DNA of 64,000 nucleotides from Gracilaria gracilis (taxonomy: Eukaryota; Rhodophyta; Florideophyceae; Gracilariales; Gracilariaceae): contig JARGSG010000189.1 of assembly GCA_030374805.1 (NCBI GenBank), positions 1,860,001-1,924,000 on the forward strand. Direction: 5' to 3'. The notes beneath the pieces were generated by a model that saw nothing but the letters and a program-made list of their open reading frames with translations, made no database searches and was not told the origin of the DNA. Both the position numbers and the translations under genes were made by a program. Positions 52,410 through 64,000 of this stretch are shown in pieces; the stretch's first letter is position 1; every line of letters begins with the position of its first letter.

Positions 52410-54481
52410 GCAAATAAAGCCACTGACACTATTTGACGAAGCACATTTCAAACGCAAGAAACATAAATTAGTGTGGGTGGCACTAATACTATTATGACAC
52501 TAATTAGAGAGCATACCAAATTACGGTAGCCCACACTATTTGTTCAACCACTATTTAGTGTGGGTGACCGTTAAAGAAATATCAATCTCATTCCACGACA
52601 GGGAGACCTTCAAAGTGGCATTTGTTCCTCACTATAATCCCCTGAAGCCGAAGGAAGAGCTACCACTCTTCCCAAAGCCCATTTAAGTTCAGCCAAAGCC
52701 CAGTGCGAATCATTGCCTTTCGCGCGTATTTCAACTCATTTCCATCCCGCTGCCAGTTAACGTTTTGCACAGAAAGCGAAGCCAACCGCAAAAGAAGCTT
52801 TTGACCAGATTGATGACTTTTCCCTTATTCGACCAGTAATGGCTTTTATCATTTCCATTTTATATATCCCCCAGCGTGCGTTTCATGCGTTCTTAATTTT
52901 TTGGATTATGAAAGAGTCTGTGGGCTGGAGAATATCCGTTGAATTTGGGGGAAAGGATCAAATCTCAGTGTTGATATTCTGTGCAGCCCCTTGCAATTCG
53001 GCAGTCAGATTGTGACCACTGCAGTTGTCTACAAATAGGATTCATTTTCGCCCCTTCGGAAGTGCTCTTAAAACCCTCTTTTCTTGAAGCCACTGCGGCA
53101 TTACAACTGTGTCCATCCATCCCTGAGGACTGGTACGGTAAGCGGCATTATCCACATTGTCTGGCACCCTACGTATGGGATAAGATTGATTTTGTTCTGA
53201 AACACCATGAACACCGGCTCGATACGGGCATCCGGGCGCCCGCTGATTCGAACTACAATCGTCATTCCCTCACTACCGGACACTACGTCCGAGTATTTAA
53301 CATCCTTCTCCCACAAATTCCAAGCGTTCAGCCGTTGTTCATATGGACTAGCAAATGCGTTTTATCAGCTTTTTCAACGCCGAAATCTTTCCAATTGCGG
53401 TTTCGGAAAGATCGTGAAACCTGACTAAGGTGGAAAGCAACCGGCGTTTCGATGAAATTTTGATTCTCAGGTGATTCAAGGTGCTTCCCGGTCTAAGCTC
53501 TGCTAACGATTCGTAACCGATCCGTAAAATTTTGTATCCACCTTCTGTTTATGCATGAGGAAATGAGCTTATACGTAGTAGCGTCGAGGAGAAATTATGA
53601 TAGGTAGGCTTCTCTGAATCCCGAATGAGCTGCAATGCCATCGTTGGGAGAGTGCGCCACTTGAATTTCACTCTCAACTTCCTCAATCGATTAAACTCCT
53701 GCACCATGTCCAGCTGTAAATCTGTGACCCATAGCCGAGCCTTTCTACCTCGCCCCGATATAGCTTTCATTTTTACTCTCTTGATGCCATGGAATGTGGT
53801 TCGAGTTATTGCTGTCTCAGACCCTCTCGGGGTGCGACGCACCTAATTCGTCAACGTATTCACTGCCTGCCTTCCATAATCTGGTTGCTTTCTGAAGATT
53901 GGCATTGCTACTGTTGTGAAAGAAATGTGAGAATTGGGCTACTGTTTTCGATGGCAGGTTTCTTGTGCCGTGAGGGTTGGTCTGTTTGTTTATCCATAAT
54001 GCTACTTTTGCTCGATCCCAAATGGTTAGCACATTCTGCGCATTTCGAGAAGATTTGAGCTTTGAAGCGACGTTTGATAATGAAATGCTGTTGCTAGGAG
54101 TCACTTGCGGCTCGTGCTGTGAGTTTGGAGATATGTGTTTTACCTCAGACGGTTCAATGTTTCCGTCATTGTGCTGTGCTGTTTGTATGCAATTGGCAGC
54201 TGCACGTTGGGAGGCAGCGATAATTTGGGAACTGGAGAGTGGTCTGGTCATGAGTAGGGAAGAAGAATTGTCTTGGGAGGTTGGTCTTAATGGATAATCG
54301 CAAGTTAGGAGGACAGGATGATTTCAACACAGTTGTTAAGATGTTTTTTCACCTTCTTTCTTTCTGTCTCCATAGTAATTTAGTCCAGAAAGCGTTTGAT
54401 TTGTACCCTAATTAGTGTGGGTCACCTACACCGACAATATTTCTGTTACGACACTATCTAAAAACTCACTCTATTTCCAGT
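52410..54481. mobile_element. Nested DNA transposon (about 2 kb)
   Basis: Interrupts the gypsy pol linker between LDLGYN (right) and WVNVPESHC (left). A complete linker in another copy (63.4 kb) shows these belong side by side. Ends are roughly tgcaaataaag (left) and tggaaatagag (right, complement), 9 of 11 identical; flanking cagtgatt and cactggtt could be an 8-bp duplication with two changes. Near each end lies a block starting attagtgtgggt and closing with a gacacta motif (52,466-52,505 and 54,411-54,459), both in the same orientation. Boundaries are approximate. Confidence 0.55.
53101..54251 (-). pseudogene. DDE transposase of the nested transposon, degenerate
   Basis: Reading leftwards from an ATG at 54,251: a Ser/Asn-rich start, then an N-terminal helical region LTIWDRAKVALWINKQ and NLQKATRLWKAGSEYV. 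After a frameshift near 53,830: KAISGRGRKARLWVTDLQLD, MVQEFNRLRKLRVKFKW, ALQLIRDSEKPTYHNF (DNA-binding HTH part). Further left, in 53,316-53,101: VSGSEGMTIVVRISGRPDAR, IEPVFMVFQNK and a final DGW, matching the central part of Tc1/pogo-type DDE transposases (mT+v..IS…..+pP..+f….y…G…GW). Catalytic Asp residues cannot all be found. The family is recognised by pattern. Confidence 0.6.
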
Positions 54482-55122
54482 CACTGGTTGTAGCCAAGAT
54501 CGAGCTCTCCAACAGCCTTTACGGGATCAATCCGGTCATAGATCGTGGGGCCGTGTTTCTCCGTATCGGATGCAGGTGCGGTTTCCGAATCACTCGGCAA
54601 TTTCTCCGTTGAAACGGCGGTATTCTCCCCCTCCTTGGATGGAACGTGGAGTGGTCCCGTATTGTCACCGTCTTTCGAAGGAATCAAACCGAGAACATCA
54701 AGAGCCGTCATTTGGATCGGAAGCATCGCGAGTGTGTGTGTTGTGACCGATCCAATGACTTGGTTGTTTACCAGGTATTGAAGGCTGTTGTAAAGTTTGG
54801 CAAAAAGTATCCGAAACGTAATAACTGGTTTCACATGTGCCACGCTGTTCGCCACACCGAGATTATACTTCTTTTACAAAGAAGGAATGGGTTGAATATG
54901 ATCGACTCCCGTGGTATTTGTCGATGTTATGCGTGCCGCTATCGTCTCTTTGGGCACGCTTCGTACCGACGGCAGAGTTTCACTCACTGCTCCGCTGTCC
55001 CGTCCCATTTCTCCGGCTGCGTACCCCCAGTCGGGGAAACATTTTGCGGAAGCCAATCCGTTTACGACGGCGGCAACGAGAACGTTGATTGGGCATCCCC
55101 AGGTTTTCAGCGTCCGCCACAA
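54482..55122 (-). pseudogene. Second gypsy copy: protease-RT linker
   Basis: SLQYLVNNQVIGSV, TALDVLGLIPSKDG, KEGENTAVSTEKLPSDSETA and ASDTEKHGPTIYDRIDPVKA match the fourth copy near 63,190-63,460 almost word for word. Upstream, IQPIPSL is followed by TAA at the place where the fourth copy also has TAA. The protease itself is not found to the right; a third copy begins instead, so this one is 5'-truncated. Confidence 0.65.
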
Positions 55123-55417
55123 CGGCTACTGTCATTCGAAGGTGCGTTTCCCGTTTTCGTCGGCAAAAAGATATTCAATTCGTGCCCTGGGGTATCCCGC
55201 AAGGGTTTAGTCTCTGTTTACAGCGGTAGAGACTGTGGAGAAGCAGCTTGACGGGAATGAGCGTCCCTCTCCTCCTCCTTAGATGGAGCGACAGGGCCTG
55301 GAGCGATAAGCCCAGTAGTCGCGGTACGTGTGTGTACATGAGCATCGGGCTCCATTTTCCGGGTACATTTCGTCTCGTAGGGAGATCAGTAAAGCCGCGC
55401 ATGGCGGACGGCAGTAT

Positions 55418-56531
55418 TCACAAACGGGGCGGTACGTTGCTGCCAATGGCAGGAGACGCAACCAGGGTACTATGCAAAGTAGCTGTCCGTGGCCGAGCTG
55501 TTTGGGCGGGAGGTTCGGCCGCTGGTGCTGTCGTTACGCGATCACGCAAGAAGCGTTCGTGCTCAACCTGAATCCCAAGAAAAACCGTAGTATTGGTGGT
55601 AGAGATGACCCTGTAGAGACCGTCCGCGATCGGGGAAAGCTTGTAGCGTTTCTCTATTTCCGGATTGCAATATTCTTTCCGGATAAAGACAAAGACCCCT
55701 TCCCTGATGTTCGGAGCATTCTGTCTCTCACGTGCGTCGGAGATCCACTTGCATGCGGCTTGCGCCTTAGCGATTTGCTGCCCACCTACGGGAATCATTT
55801 GCTTCAGCTATTAATTTTAGGCGACCCTATGTAGACGGGGTGAAAGAAAACTTATCCAGCGTAGGTTTGGGTGACGACCATCGATGGTGGAACACGGATA
55901 AGACCCGCTTGAAAGGAGAGATCTGAGTAGTGCGATATACCTGCGTATTGTAGTCGTATGTCACCGCATCGGTATAGAAATCCCATTCCGACGGGTGGTT
56001 AGCTACAAAAGCTCGCAGCTCATTCATCATGGTGCGATTCAAAGGCTCCATTTGGGCGCTTTTCTGCAGATTGTAGCTCACGGTAAACCAGTTTTTGTTT
56101 TCCTGTAAAAGGAAAATACCCTGGAAGAACTTCGAAGCAAATTGCGACCCATTATTTGATAGTACATCAATCGGCTGTACGTAGACAAAGACCCAGTGGG
56201 TCACGACAGCATTCTTGACCACATTTGCGGTGATTTTCGTCAGAGGGACTGTCCGTGCAAGGTCAGAGAAGCGGTCGGTTATGAAAACTAACAACCGACT
56301 ACCTCGGCGTGTTCGGATAAACTGGCCGAGTTCGTCAATAGTGACAAAATCGCGTGGGGCCCTTGCGGGGAAGGTTATCAACTGTTTGGAGTACTTCCAA
56401 AGCTTGACGCAGTTCTTTGCACAGTCAGAACATCTGCAAGCAATGGCATACGCATCGAATGCTATATCTGGCCAATAAAAGTCCTTCCTGAAAGTGTAGT
56501 ACAACTTCCTTCTGCCAGTGTGAGCCGACAA
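55418..56531 (-). pseudogene. Third gypsy copy: integrase
   Basis: 56,531-55,827 is an open 234-codon frame. It has the zinc-finger part KLYYTFRKDFYWPDIAFDAY and CRCSDC, a catalytic core with VTIDELGQF (first Asp kept), FITDRFSDLARTVPLTKI, VLSNNGSQFASKFFQ (second Asp is Asn), SAQMEPLNRT (Glu kept) and TYDYNTQVYRTTQISPF. 55,798-55,418 continues with GVFVFIRKEYCNPEIEKRYK and the GPY-like ADGLYRVISTTN. No chromodomain or antisense ORF is seen to the left, so the 3' end is missing. Confidence 0.75.
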
Positions 56532-56539
56532 CTTCGCGA

Positions 56540-58230
56540 ATGTGACAGATGCAAGACTCGAGATTGAATTTATTGAGATACCATAATCTGTGGCAGGTCA
56601 GTTACCATTCGAACGAAGAATCCTCGGCCGTTCATGACAAAAGGCAGGTGAGCTCCACCGTTCAGACGGGCACGAACCTTAATTCAAATGTGTCCGTATG
56701 CTGTTCCCGGGTCAAGTCTTCCGGGCGGTTGGAACGAATGATCCCGTGAAAGGCTCTGTATCTGAAACAACTAAGACAGCGTCATAGACGTACCAACCTT
56801 CTGAGTCTTCGTCCTCGGCGTTCTCCATGAGGATACACGGTATATACAGATCATTGACTGTCTCAGTTTCGGCCGCGGTCGGCAAGTAAGAAAATGCATC
56901 AGCTTGGGTGTTCAGGACTCTCTTCTTGTGCTGCGCGTCGCATTTGAATTCCGAGAACCGGATTCCTCACCGCATCAAGCGGCCAGAAGGCTTCAAAATG
57001 AATAGAAGCCATCGCAGGGCCGAATGGTTGCTATGGACGGTAAAGTGACATTCCATGAGGTACGACCGAAAGTTCTGAAAGGCCTAGACTACTGTCAACA
57101 TTCTTTCTCGGGTACCGAGTAATTATTTTCATAAACTTTAAGGCTTTGAGACTGAAAACCAAGTGGACGTCGTTCGCCACTCTCCGTGATCTGAAACAGA
57201 GCACACCCGATCTGGAAATTTCTGGCATTCCTATTGATGGTATACGGCAATTCGAGTTTATCAAGAAAAGAATCGGCGGCGACGTCACTGCATCAATGAG
57301 AGATAAGAATGCCGTTTCATTACGGTCATCAAATGGTTTCAGCTTGACTGGCTGTCTCTTTTGCAGGAGGTTATTCAATAGAGCTGATGTATCCACGAAA
57401 TGCGGGATAAAACAACGGTATACATTGCAAAGGCCGAGGAAGATCGGAATTTTGTTTAAGTCCGAAGGTTTTTAGTATTCTTAAGGGACCACATACGTAC
57501 AACGTCAAACGATAAGCACCCCAGACGGATAATTGGCAGAGATATTTCATGATATAGGTAAATAATTCGCATTTCTTCTACTTCAGTGTAATGCCTCCAT
57601 CTCGTAGGACCCGTATCACTTTTCGAACATGGTTCAAGGGCTCGTCCAGGTTACTAGAGAACAAAATGATGTCATCCAGGAACGCGAAGCACTTCTTCCA
57701 TTCAAAGCGGGCGGGCAAGGTATCTACTGCTCTTTTGAAAGTGACGGGGACGTTCTTTAGCCCAAAGGGCATCCGTTTGAATCGTTACAGTTCTTGATGA
57801 CAGACAAACGCCATCTTGTCACGGTTCGCTGCCCTGATTAGGGATTGCCAATATTCCCAGTTTGCGTCGAAGGTCGTGAACATCTTTGGGCGTCCTATCG
57901 AATCGATAAATTCATCCATCCTCGTGATGGGATACACTTCTTTAACGGTAGCTGCGTTAAGTTTGTATTATTCGATACGAAAATGCCAAGAGCCATGGAG
58001 TTATGGAGCGAGTACCACGGGCGAGGCCCATGGCAACTGAGCCAGTTCAATGACTCCGGCGCGAAGCATCGTCTCGAATTTAGTATTCTCCTATTCCCGA
58101 GCTGTCGGTCCTGCCTTAAAGGGTGTTACGAGATGGTGAAGTGTTCGCCAGCGAAATTTAATACGATTTTCGGTGATCACAATCTTCCCAAAGGAGCCAT
58201 CTCATATGGCGGTAGACCCACGTAGCCTAT
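56540..58230 (-). pseudogene. Third gypsy copy: RT-RNase H
   Basis: RT: MPFGLKNVPVTFKRAVDTLP and FAFLDDIILFSSNLDEPLNH (active-site Asp pair intact) at 57,772-57,578. The thumb/RNase H side, NNLLQKRQPVKLKPFDDRNE and LSLIDAVTSPPILFL, is at 57,396-57,031. Several frame changes; the RNase H catalytic motifs are not preserved well enough to list. The region 57,800-58,230 holds the fingers part in decayed frames. Confidence 0.6.
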
Positions 58231-58574
58231 CCCGTAGCTTCTCACAGTGATACTCTGGGACTCGTTAAAGTCCAGAGACTCGAGCTCCTGCACTGGGTTC
58301 TTATTCTCAGATCCAGGAGATTCTGGCCTTCCTTCCAACGGTTTCAGCGTTACTTCTGTCGAAGAGCTCAAAACTTCTTAGCCGACGAGTTCGGCGTAGC
58401 GTCTCTCGAAAAACTCTTCGGTATGGTTGCCACTGAAAGAGTATCAGCGCACTTCCCTTCCCCCTTCTCAGCTTTGCGAATTCCGAGAACCTCAGCAAAA
58501 AAAACCTGTGTGGGTACAACAGCTACCGAGTACGGCAACATAGAACCAATGATATGCTTCTTTAACAACCTTCG

Positions 58575-59503
58575 TTAACAAGAGCTGGAATTGGCAACCA
58601 ATACCCTGAAGGGCTTCTCTGTCTCAATAACCACAATCCCATTCGCAAGGGCTAAGTTCCCCCTTTTCGTAAAGAAGAAGCAATGGTTGAACTGTTTGTG
58701 CGCCCTTCTGCGCGCACGTAACTGTAACCTAGGTCTGTGATTCCGAAGGGGATGCAAGTAGATCGAGCAACTTGGAGCTTCGTCAGTGAGCGATGCGATT
58801 CCGGCGGCTGTTGAGCCACTGGCAATGAAACGTTCTTCCTAAAAGCCTGTCGTAAAGGCCACCGAACAGTCGGCATAGTTTTGCCGTCCTCCAGCTCGAC
58901 GAGTATTTTTCGTGGTCGAATGGCTTCGAAAAAATGGTCGCAAATTTTACATCCTAATATTCCCGGCGCAGCTAAACGTTTGGAAAAAAGAACTTTCAGG
59001 CGGATACCGCAACGGCCAATCCTGACAATCAGGTCTATGAATCGTTGTGTTGACCTGTTGTTTGCATCCACTATATCGGTTGGAAGCGCTGGCCGAATTT
59101 AAGACCGTAACTGCAGTGAGATAAGCGATGGGACCAAGACATTTGGACCAGCACCCGTATCAAGAACAGGTATCTGCCGAATCATATACTGGTCAGATAC
59201 CCCGAGGTCGGAAAAAACTTCGTACTTTCGTTTTGCCATGACTAATACTCTATCTGAAACACGGGCATTGCGTGACAGTATCCACGGACGACGGAGAACA
59301 CCGAGGTGTTCAGAGTCCACGTAGGTCGTGGCCATCTTCTTCGTAAGGATCGTGAACATGAGGCGAGGCATTGCAGCCTTCGGCGCGTCCGAGCTCGACA
59401 TCGATTGCGCCGCTCCGTCAAATGAGGCTTCCATGCTCAGTTTTCTGAGCGTCGCTGCCAATTTGCGGAACCATATGGTCTGTAGGTGCGGCCGCCGTCT
59501 CAA
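58575..59503 (-). pseudogene. Third gypsy copy: aspartic protease and linker
   Basis: The protease DTGAGPNVLVPSLI (59,150) keeps the catalytic triplet. After a stop at 59,099 the second half follows: ANNRSTQRFIDLIVRIG and GILGCKICDHFFEAIRPRKI, paralleling ANERPLHL and CILGTNFIDRHVKAILPGSR of the intact pol. The linker continues with NLALANGIVVIETEKPFRVL. At the position of the TAA shared by the second and fourth copies, this one has TAC. Confidence 0.65.
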
Positions 59504-61042
59504 CTTGAGGCGGTGAAGGTTCCTGTTTTCTAGGCTTACTATACGCTTTTGCCCGAAGGTGTGATTTGTCTTGGACCCGTTTCCGTTCGGCGGGCGTCAA
59601 CGAATCATAGTGGAGAACTATTATTGCCATCTCCCTGAATGGTAGCATACAGTTCGGGGCAATACAATCGTGTTTGTAGAAAATATGGCATGTGATCTGA
59701 CGAAGAGAATCCGCATTGGGCGGCCTTCGCTCCTGTCTCGGGGATTAGAGATCCTTCCAAGCGAGACGGGAGTTCCTGTATCCACCAGACTGCGGCACTG
59801 GAAATGCTGGAAAATGATTTCCGGCGTACAGAGTGGCGTCAAAATCTTCAGTAGTCGGTCCAATCGTAGATGGCCGGTCCAACGTTGCCAACGATTGATC
59901 ACTCGGTACTAGATGCACGTTGTCGTAGTTGACGTAGACTGAACCTCTCGATTGAGACAGAGACGAATCCTTCCCTTCCAAATGAAGGATTCAGCAGGTG
60001 CGGGATTTAATGCCGGCACGCGCTCGGGACGTATCTTTCTCAGCTTGGCCGAATTGAACAAGCTCCAAGTAGTACATCTTGCGCTTGTTGCCCGGATAGA
60101 GAGAAACGAAAGTCCTAATCGAAGGAACCAAGCCATCCAGAAACGTGGTACTCGCTCGGTCACAGAGTAGAAGTCTCCATAGCAGTGAAAAGCCTTACTA
60201 AACCGTGTAGAATAAAAGATCTCCGTCTCATCCGGCCCTTGCTTTGTGTTCCGCAATGCCAGTATGGCATCTTGAATCGGGTTTCCTCTAGCATAGGATC
60301 ACAGGAGGTACTGCAAAGCCTCTAGCCAATAGATTACTCCTCCTTCAGAGGCACGAGACGATCCACGGACCGAGTTTTACTGGTATTCGGCCATGCACTT
60401 AATGTAAGGCAGTGCGATGTAGGCTTGCCCCTCAGACATCCAAAGTATATCGGCTTCCTCAACATATCGGGCAAGCAATACCATCACAAGGATTGGATCC
60501 TGCCAAGAAAAAATATTATGCTTCAATGTAAGCTCAAACCGCTTATTGTGGTATTTTACACGTCTAGTCCTGCGAGGGATCCTTTCTCCACTGGAGTCTT
60601 CCAGCCGATAATACCGGTATGACAATAGTTTCCGATACAGTATATTCGTCGGTTTCAGTTCCTTGGGTCCAAGGTGCTTCTGTCACTTTGTACATCTCCA
60701 GACAACGCCTTGCGTAGCTTCGGTGGTTCGAGAACGGGTAGTAAGAGAGCGTAGGGGCTCGATTTCACATTCCGGACAATCGGGAGACGAATCCCTGACC
60801 ATGACATCAGACTCAGAGGATAAAGACGAAGACGAATCAGGTTCCAATTTAACACTTCTCTTCTTTCCCGCATGGCGGTTTTTGGAGCGATGCGAATTCT
60901 TAGAACCTCTGAAACCGGCACGCCGAGCGCCACAGCATCGTGGATGATGCTGTGCTCGACAGTTTCCAGACAGGCCGCTGAGTGGTTTTAAACCATCAGT
61001 TGCCTTTTCATGCAGGACAGCCGATACCTTGCGTTCTTCCAT
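59418..61042 (-). pseudogene. Third gypsy copy: Gag
   Basis: Right to left: a Lys/Ser/Asp-rich part (SKNRHAGKKRSVKLEPDSSS), then a capsid core (PILVMVLLARYVEEADILWM, SEGQAYIALPYIKC; NTKQGPDETEIFYSTRFSKA, HCYGDFYSVTERVPRFWMAW). The zinc knuckle reads CHIFYKHDCIAPNC, with exact CCHC spacing but the second Cys changed to Phe and the His to Cys. The tail is PFREMAIIVLHYDSLTPAER. At least four frame changes. Same domain order as the intact Gag. Confidence 0.6.
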
Positions 61043-61049
61043 GATCTTG

Positions 61050-62560
61050 TTAAAACCGGAACGTAAGACACGGACGTTTTCCGAAACACACCAAACCTCG
61101 GCTTCATACAGCCATTTGCCAGATTTTCACAATGTCGTGAATCAGAGCAACGTGAGAGTTCTGCATCGCGCTCACTTTTCCCTCTAGTTCACGAAAGTTA
61201 CACTCGTCGGACCTCGGCATTATGGCTTCAGCCGCTTGAGCGGAATGAGCCGGTTCTTGAGCCTGTCGGGCTCCATTGTTGGAAAGTGTCTCCGGGAAGC
61301 CGGTGCTTCAGCGTTATCACCCGGGAAGTTCATTACATCCGTTGGTTACGGCGAGAGACTCTGTGCCAGTCCGGATGATTCCGGTGGTCCAGCAAGAGGG
61401 CCAGATGCAGACCCTGTTCTCGAGCGACCGTTGTTACGGCAAGATTCCTTAGTCTGCCGAAGTAACCGGGCCAATTGAACGAACAATTAACGCTTTCAGT
61501 AATGGACTGAAGCAGAGATTATTAACGAGGAGGGATCGAGAACCAGTTTCCATTTGAACCACAGTAGGCAAGAAAGCGGTTTATAAGTCGCGAGACCCCT
61601 GTGGGGCCAATCCAGGAACGGAAAGAAAGAAAACAAACCAAGCCAACGGCTACGTAAAGAAGGTGTTCAGCCTTGCTCACTATTAAGGCAGAGCAGTAGC
61701 AGAACCCCCTAATGAGGCCGACATGTGCCGGGCGTAACTCCGGGAGGCCTCTTCCTGACTTCCAGACAGAGGTTGAGGTTTGCAATCGGGGCACTGAAGA
61801 ACGGAAACCACTGGGTGGGGCGTCTCCAACAGCGGAATGAGCGAAGCAGAATATAGCAAAACAAGCCCCACTGTGGAGCACAGGCTCGTGATAGCGGAGA
61901 ATTCTCCGGAGACAAAAACAGGCAAACTTGTACAACAGCGCGAAGTGTAGCAAAGCCGTAAGACGAAAAAAAGAAAGGTTGTATAACAGTCTACTAAATA
62001 AAAAGCCGTAGCGACGGATCAGTGCTTCTCGGTGACGGAGATGGGTAGCTTGCCCGGATAAGCGGCATTTTTCTTCAGAAATTTGGGGAAAGACCTTGCG
62101 AAAGTAATTTTCAAGGCCTCGTTGAGGCTTACTTCCCGTACAGTCGCGGCAAGTGACACCATTTATATATGGCGAACAAATATCAACTAAATATTTAAGT
62201 ACCCGGCACGCCAGTCAACACTACCCACGTGTACCTTCGGGGCACTCTTGCCACAGACCATCCTCTGTGTTCTCGGAAATGGAATTTCACATTCAAAAAT
62301 GCTAGTTTTGGTGACCGATTATCTGGTGACTTTTTCCAATATTTTCCCGATATTTGGGTTTGATATGAAGAAATACGTATTTGGTGTGCTAGTTTGTCCT
62401 TCAAAATTTGCAGTTCTGGAAATTCGCCAGTTTTAGAATTTCAAATATGCTAGTTATGGAACTGCGGAATTTCCAGAAAATGCAAGTATCGACCGCGGAT
62501 ACGGGTAAAGAAAAATCTGTTCCCAGATAGAGTCCTTGTGATGCCCAAGCGTAACTATTA
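61050..62560. other. No confident gene; 5' end of the third gypsy copy expected here
   Basis: Frames are short and compositionally biased. On the minus strand TGGTTCTCGATCCCTCC (61,529-61,545) could be a primer-binding site, but the sequence to its right does not end in CA and no matching second LTR is visible. From 62,140 the DNA is AT-rich without signals. Confidence 0.25.
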
Positions 62561-62572
62561 ATTTTACGCCCA

Positions 62573-64000
62573 ACTTGCCCTCAATAACCAGTTTATTTTG
62601 CGCATTCTCATGGGATTAGATACCAGTATAGGTCCGAACTTCATCGCAGAGTCCCTCCTGCCACCGCTTATGATGTTGATTACTCGTCGCGAAGTGACAC
62701 CCGAGGTCGCTGACGCAAATAACAGCCCGTTAACAACGGTGGGGAAAATCGACTTAGTCGTGTGTTTAGGGACCTCCGTTTTCAAGCTCAACTTCGAGAA
62801 ATATTGGTCATTGGCGGCACCAGTTATTTTGAGATGTCATTACTGCGACAGATTCGTCGACGCAATCACGCCCCGCCTCAGGCCTGTGGAATTTGAAGAC
62901 AGCTTCCAATAGTCCGTCCTCCACTTAGGCGTGCATCAAAATAGCAAGTTTTACTACCTGCTGCGCAGAAACCACCGCGTGTGACTCGCAAGTTCACAGA
63001 CCTTCGAGTTGCAGCATCGTTATGTATTCCACCAGAATCCCAAGTAATGGTGCAGTTCAATTTCCGTCAACATGGTCTTCGGGTTATTCAACCCATTTCC
63101 TCGTTGTAAGAGAAGTACCTCTCGCTGTCGCGAACGGCTTGGCACAAGGGACACCAGATATTCCGTATCGGATACTTGTTGCCAATCTTGGCAACAGCCC
63201 CCAGTATCTGGTAGAGAACCAAGTAATTAGATCGGTCACACCACACCCACTCGCGATGCTCACGAGTCGAATGACGGCTGCCGATATTCTTGGTTTTGTT
63301 TCCTCGAAAGAGATTAAAAATTCGGGACAACCAGACGTTTCCTATAAAAAGGAAGAGGATACTGCCGTTTTAACGGAGGAATTGTCAAGTGACTCGGAAA
63401 CTGCACCTGCATCAGATACGGAGAAACATAGTCCCCCGATCTATGACCGGATTGATCTCGTGAGGGCTCCTGAGATGCATAATCTCGGCCATTTACCGGA
63501 ATCACACTGCGAATGTGTGAAAGACTTGTCCCGGGAATTTACCCCAATTCGAGATAGATTTATTGGTGAGATTAATGCAAAGGAACACAGGATTGATTTG
63601 GTACTGGACACGCGACCCGTTTTGAAACTCTCTAACAGATCAGGACCGAATGCTCGCGAAAAAGAACAGTTCTAAGTGGACCAGATGATTTGCACAGGCG
63701 GAATTGAGCTCACTCAGTCGCCCTGGGCATCTCTAGTGGTACTTGAAATCAAACCCGACAGAACTTGGAGGTTCTTTGTTGCATACCGCCGGCTCAAAGC
63801 CATGAAGACCAGGGATACGCAACCTATACCTCGTATAGACGAGTGCATGGATTCGCTCGAGAAACCAACCGTGTTCACGGCATTGGACTCCAACTGAGGA
63901 TATTGGCAAGTCCTCGAAAGGGAGGGAGACCGTAACAAGACCGCGTTTGTATGCCTCTCTGGCTCCTTCCGCTTCAAGCGTATGCCCATTGATATCGCTA
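62573..64000 (+). pseudogene. Fourth gypsy copy: protease to RT (cut by window end)
   Basis: Plus strand. The protease-like start LDTSIGPNFIAESLLPP has Ser for the Gly of DTG. The linker has SPQYLVENQVIRSV, TAVLTEELSSDSETAPASDT, PIYDRIDLVRAPEMHNLGHL and PESHCECVKDLSREFTPIRD, followed by AKEHRIDLVLDTRPV. RT begins SPWASLVVLEIKPDRTWRFF, VAYRRLKAMKTRDTQPIPRI, DECMDSLEKPTVFTALDSN and then TGA at 63,896 before GYWQV. A TAA at 63,674 and TAA near 63,108 also break it. It continues beyond 64,000. Opposite orientation to the other copies. Confidence 0.7.

Noticed and set aside
61529..61545. Primer-binding-site-like TGGTTCTCGATCCC as proof of a third-copy LTR
   Set aside because: The adjacent sequence lacks a CA end and there is no second LTR to compare.
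1..64000. CRISPR arrays, bacterial operons, rRNA or tRNA genes
   Set aside because: No regularly spaced direct repeats, no Shine-Dalgarno-led gene strings and no RNA gene folds were found.

Overview
The window looks like nuclear DNA of a eukaryote. There are TATA-driven single-exon genes, secreted proteins with N-terminal signal peptides, LAMMER-kinase and PHO80-type cyclin relics, and two classes of LTR retrotransposon plus several DNA transposons. Few intact host genes, almost no convincing introns and dense nested retroelements would fit a florideophyte red alga of the Chondrus type. That assignment is an inference from style, not from a marker gene.

Left third (1-27 kb): sparse and gene-poor. 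It holds a cluster of broken regulatory-gene pieces on the + strand: a TSO1/LIN54-like CXC protein (4.15-5.55 kb), the N-lobe half of a LAMMER kinase (5.6-6.38 kb) and a PHO80/cyclin-U fragment (6.38-7.06 kb). A decayed hAT transposase (9.08-10.59 kb) and a non-LTR retrotransposon tail (17.85-18.11 kb) follow. Three loci look intact: a Tudor-like protein (15.16-15.70 kb, -), a 77-residue secreted six-cysteine peptide resembling carboxypeptidase-inhibitor knottins (20.95-21.18 kb, +) and a 434-residue secreted vWFA protein with a TATA box (22.02-23.32 kb, -). A zinc-free MDR oxidoreductase is present as a frameshifted pseudogene (24.9-26.0 kb).

Middle (26.9-45.5 kb): an 11.5-kb Ty3/gypsy chromovirus-like element (27,496-39,000, read on the - strand) sits inside a transposase-like gene, whose two halves flank it. 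Its gag and pol are open, its LTRs are about 97% identical, and between pol and the 3' LTR it carries a 708-codon ORF on the opposite strand. Next to it lies an older Ty1/copia element (40,263-45,518, +), with LTRs about 86% identical, a pol frame broken only by stop codons, and a 652-bp TA-flanked inverted-repeat element inserted in it.

Right part (45.5-64 kb): a graveyard of at least three diverged copies of the same gypsy family, two on the - strand and one on the + strand. The first of these also retains, at the equivalent place and orientation, a decayed homologue of the antisense ORF. A roughly 2-kb DNA transposon with its own DDE transposase relic is nested in its pol.

The most noteworthy system is this gypsy lineage. 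It carries an antisense gene conserved between a young and an old copy, LTRs with a palindrome-flanked TATATA core that could serve both strands, and repeated polypurine tracts. All coordinates and alignments were made by eye; family names rest on recognised motifs, not on database searches.
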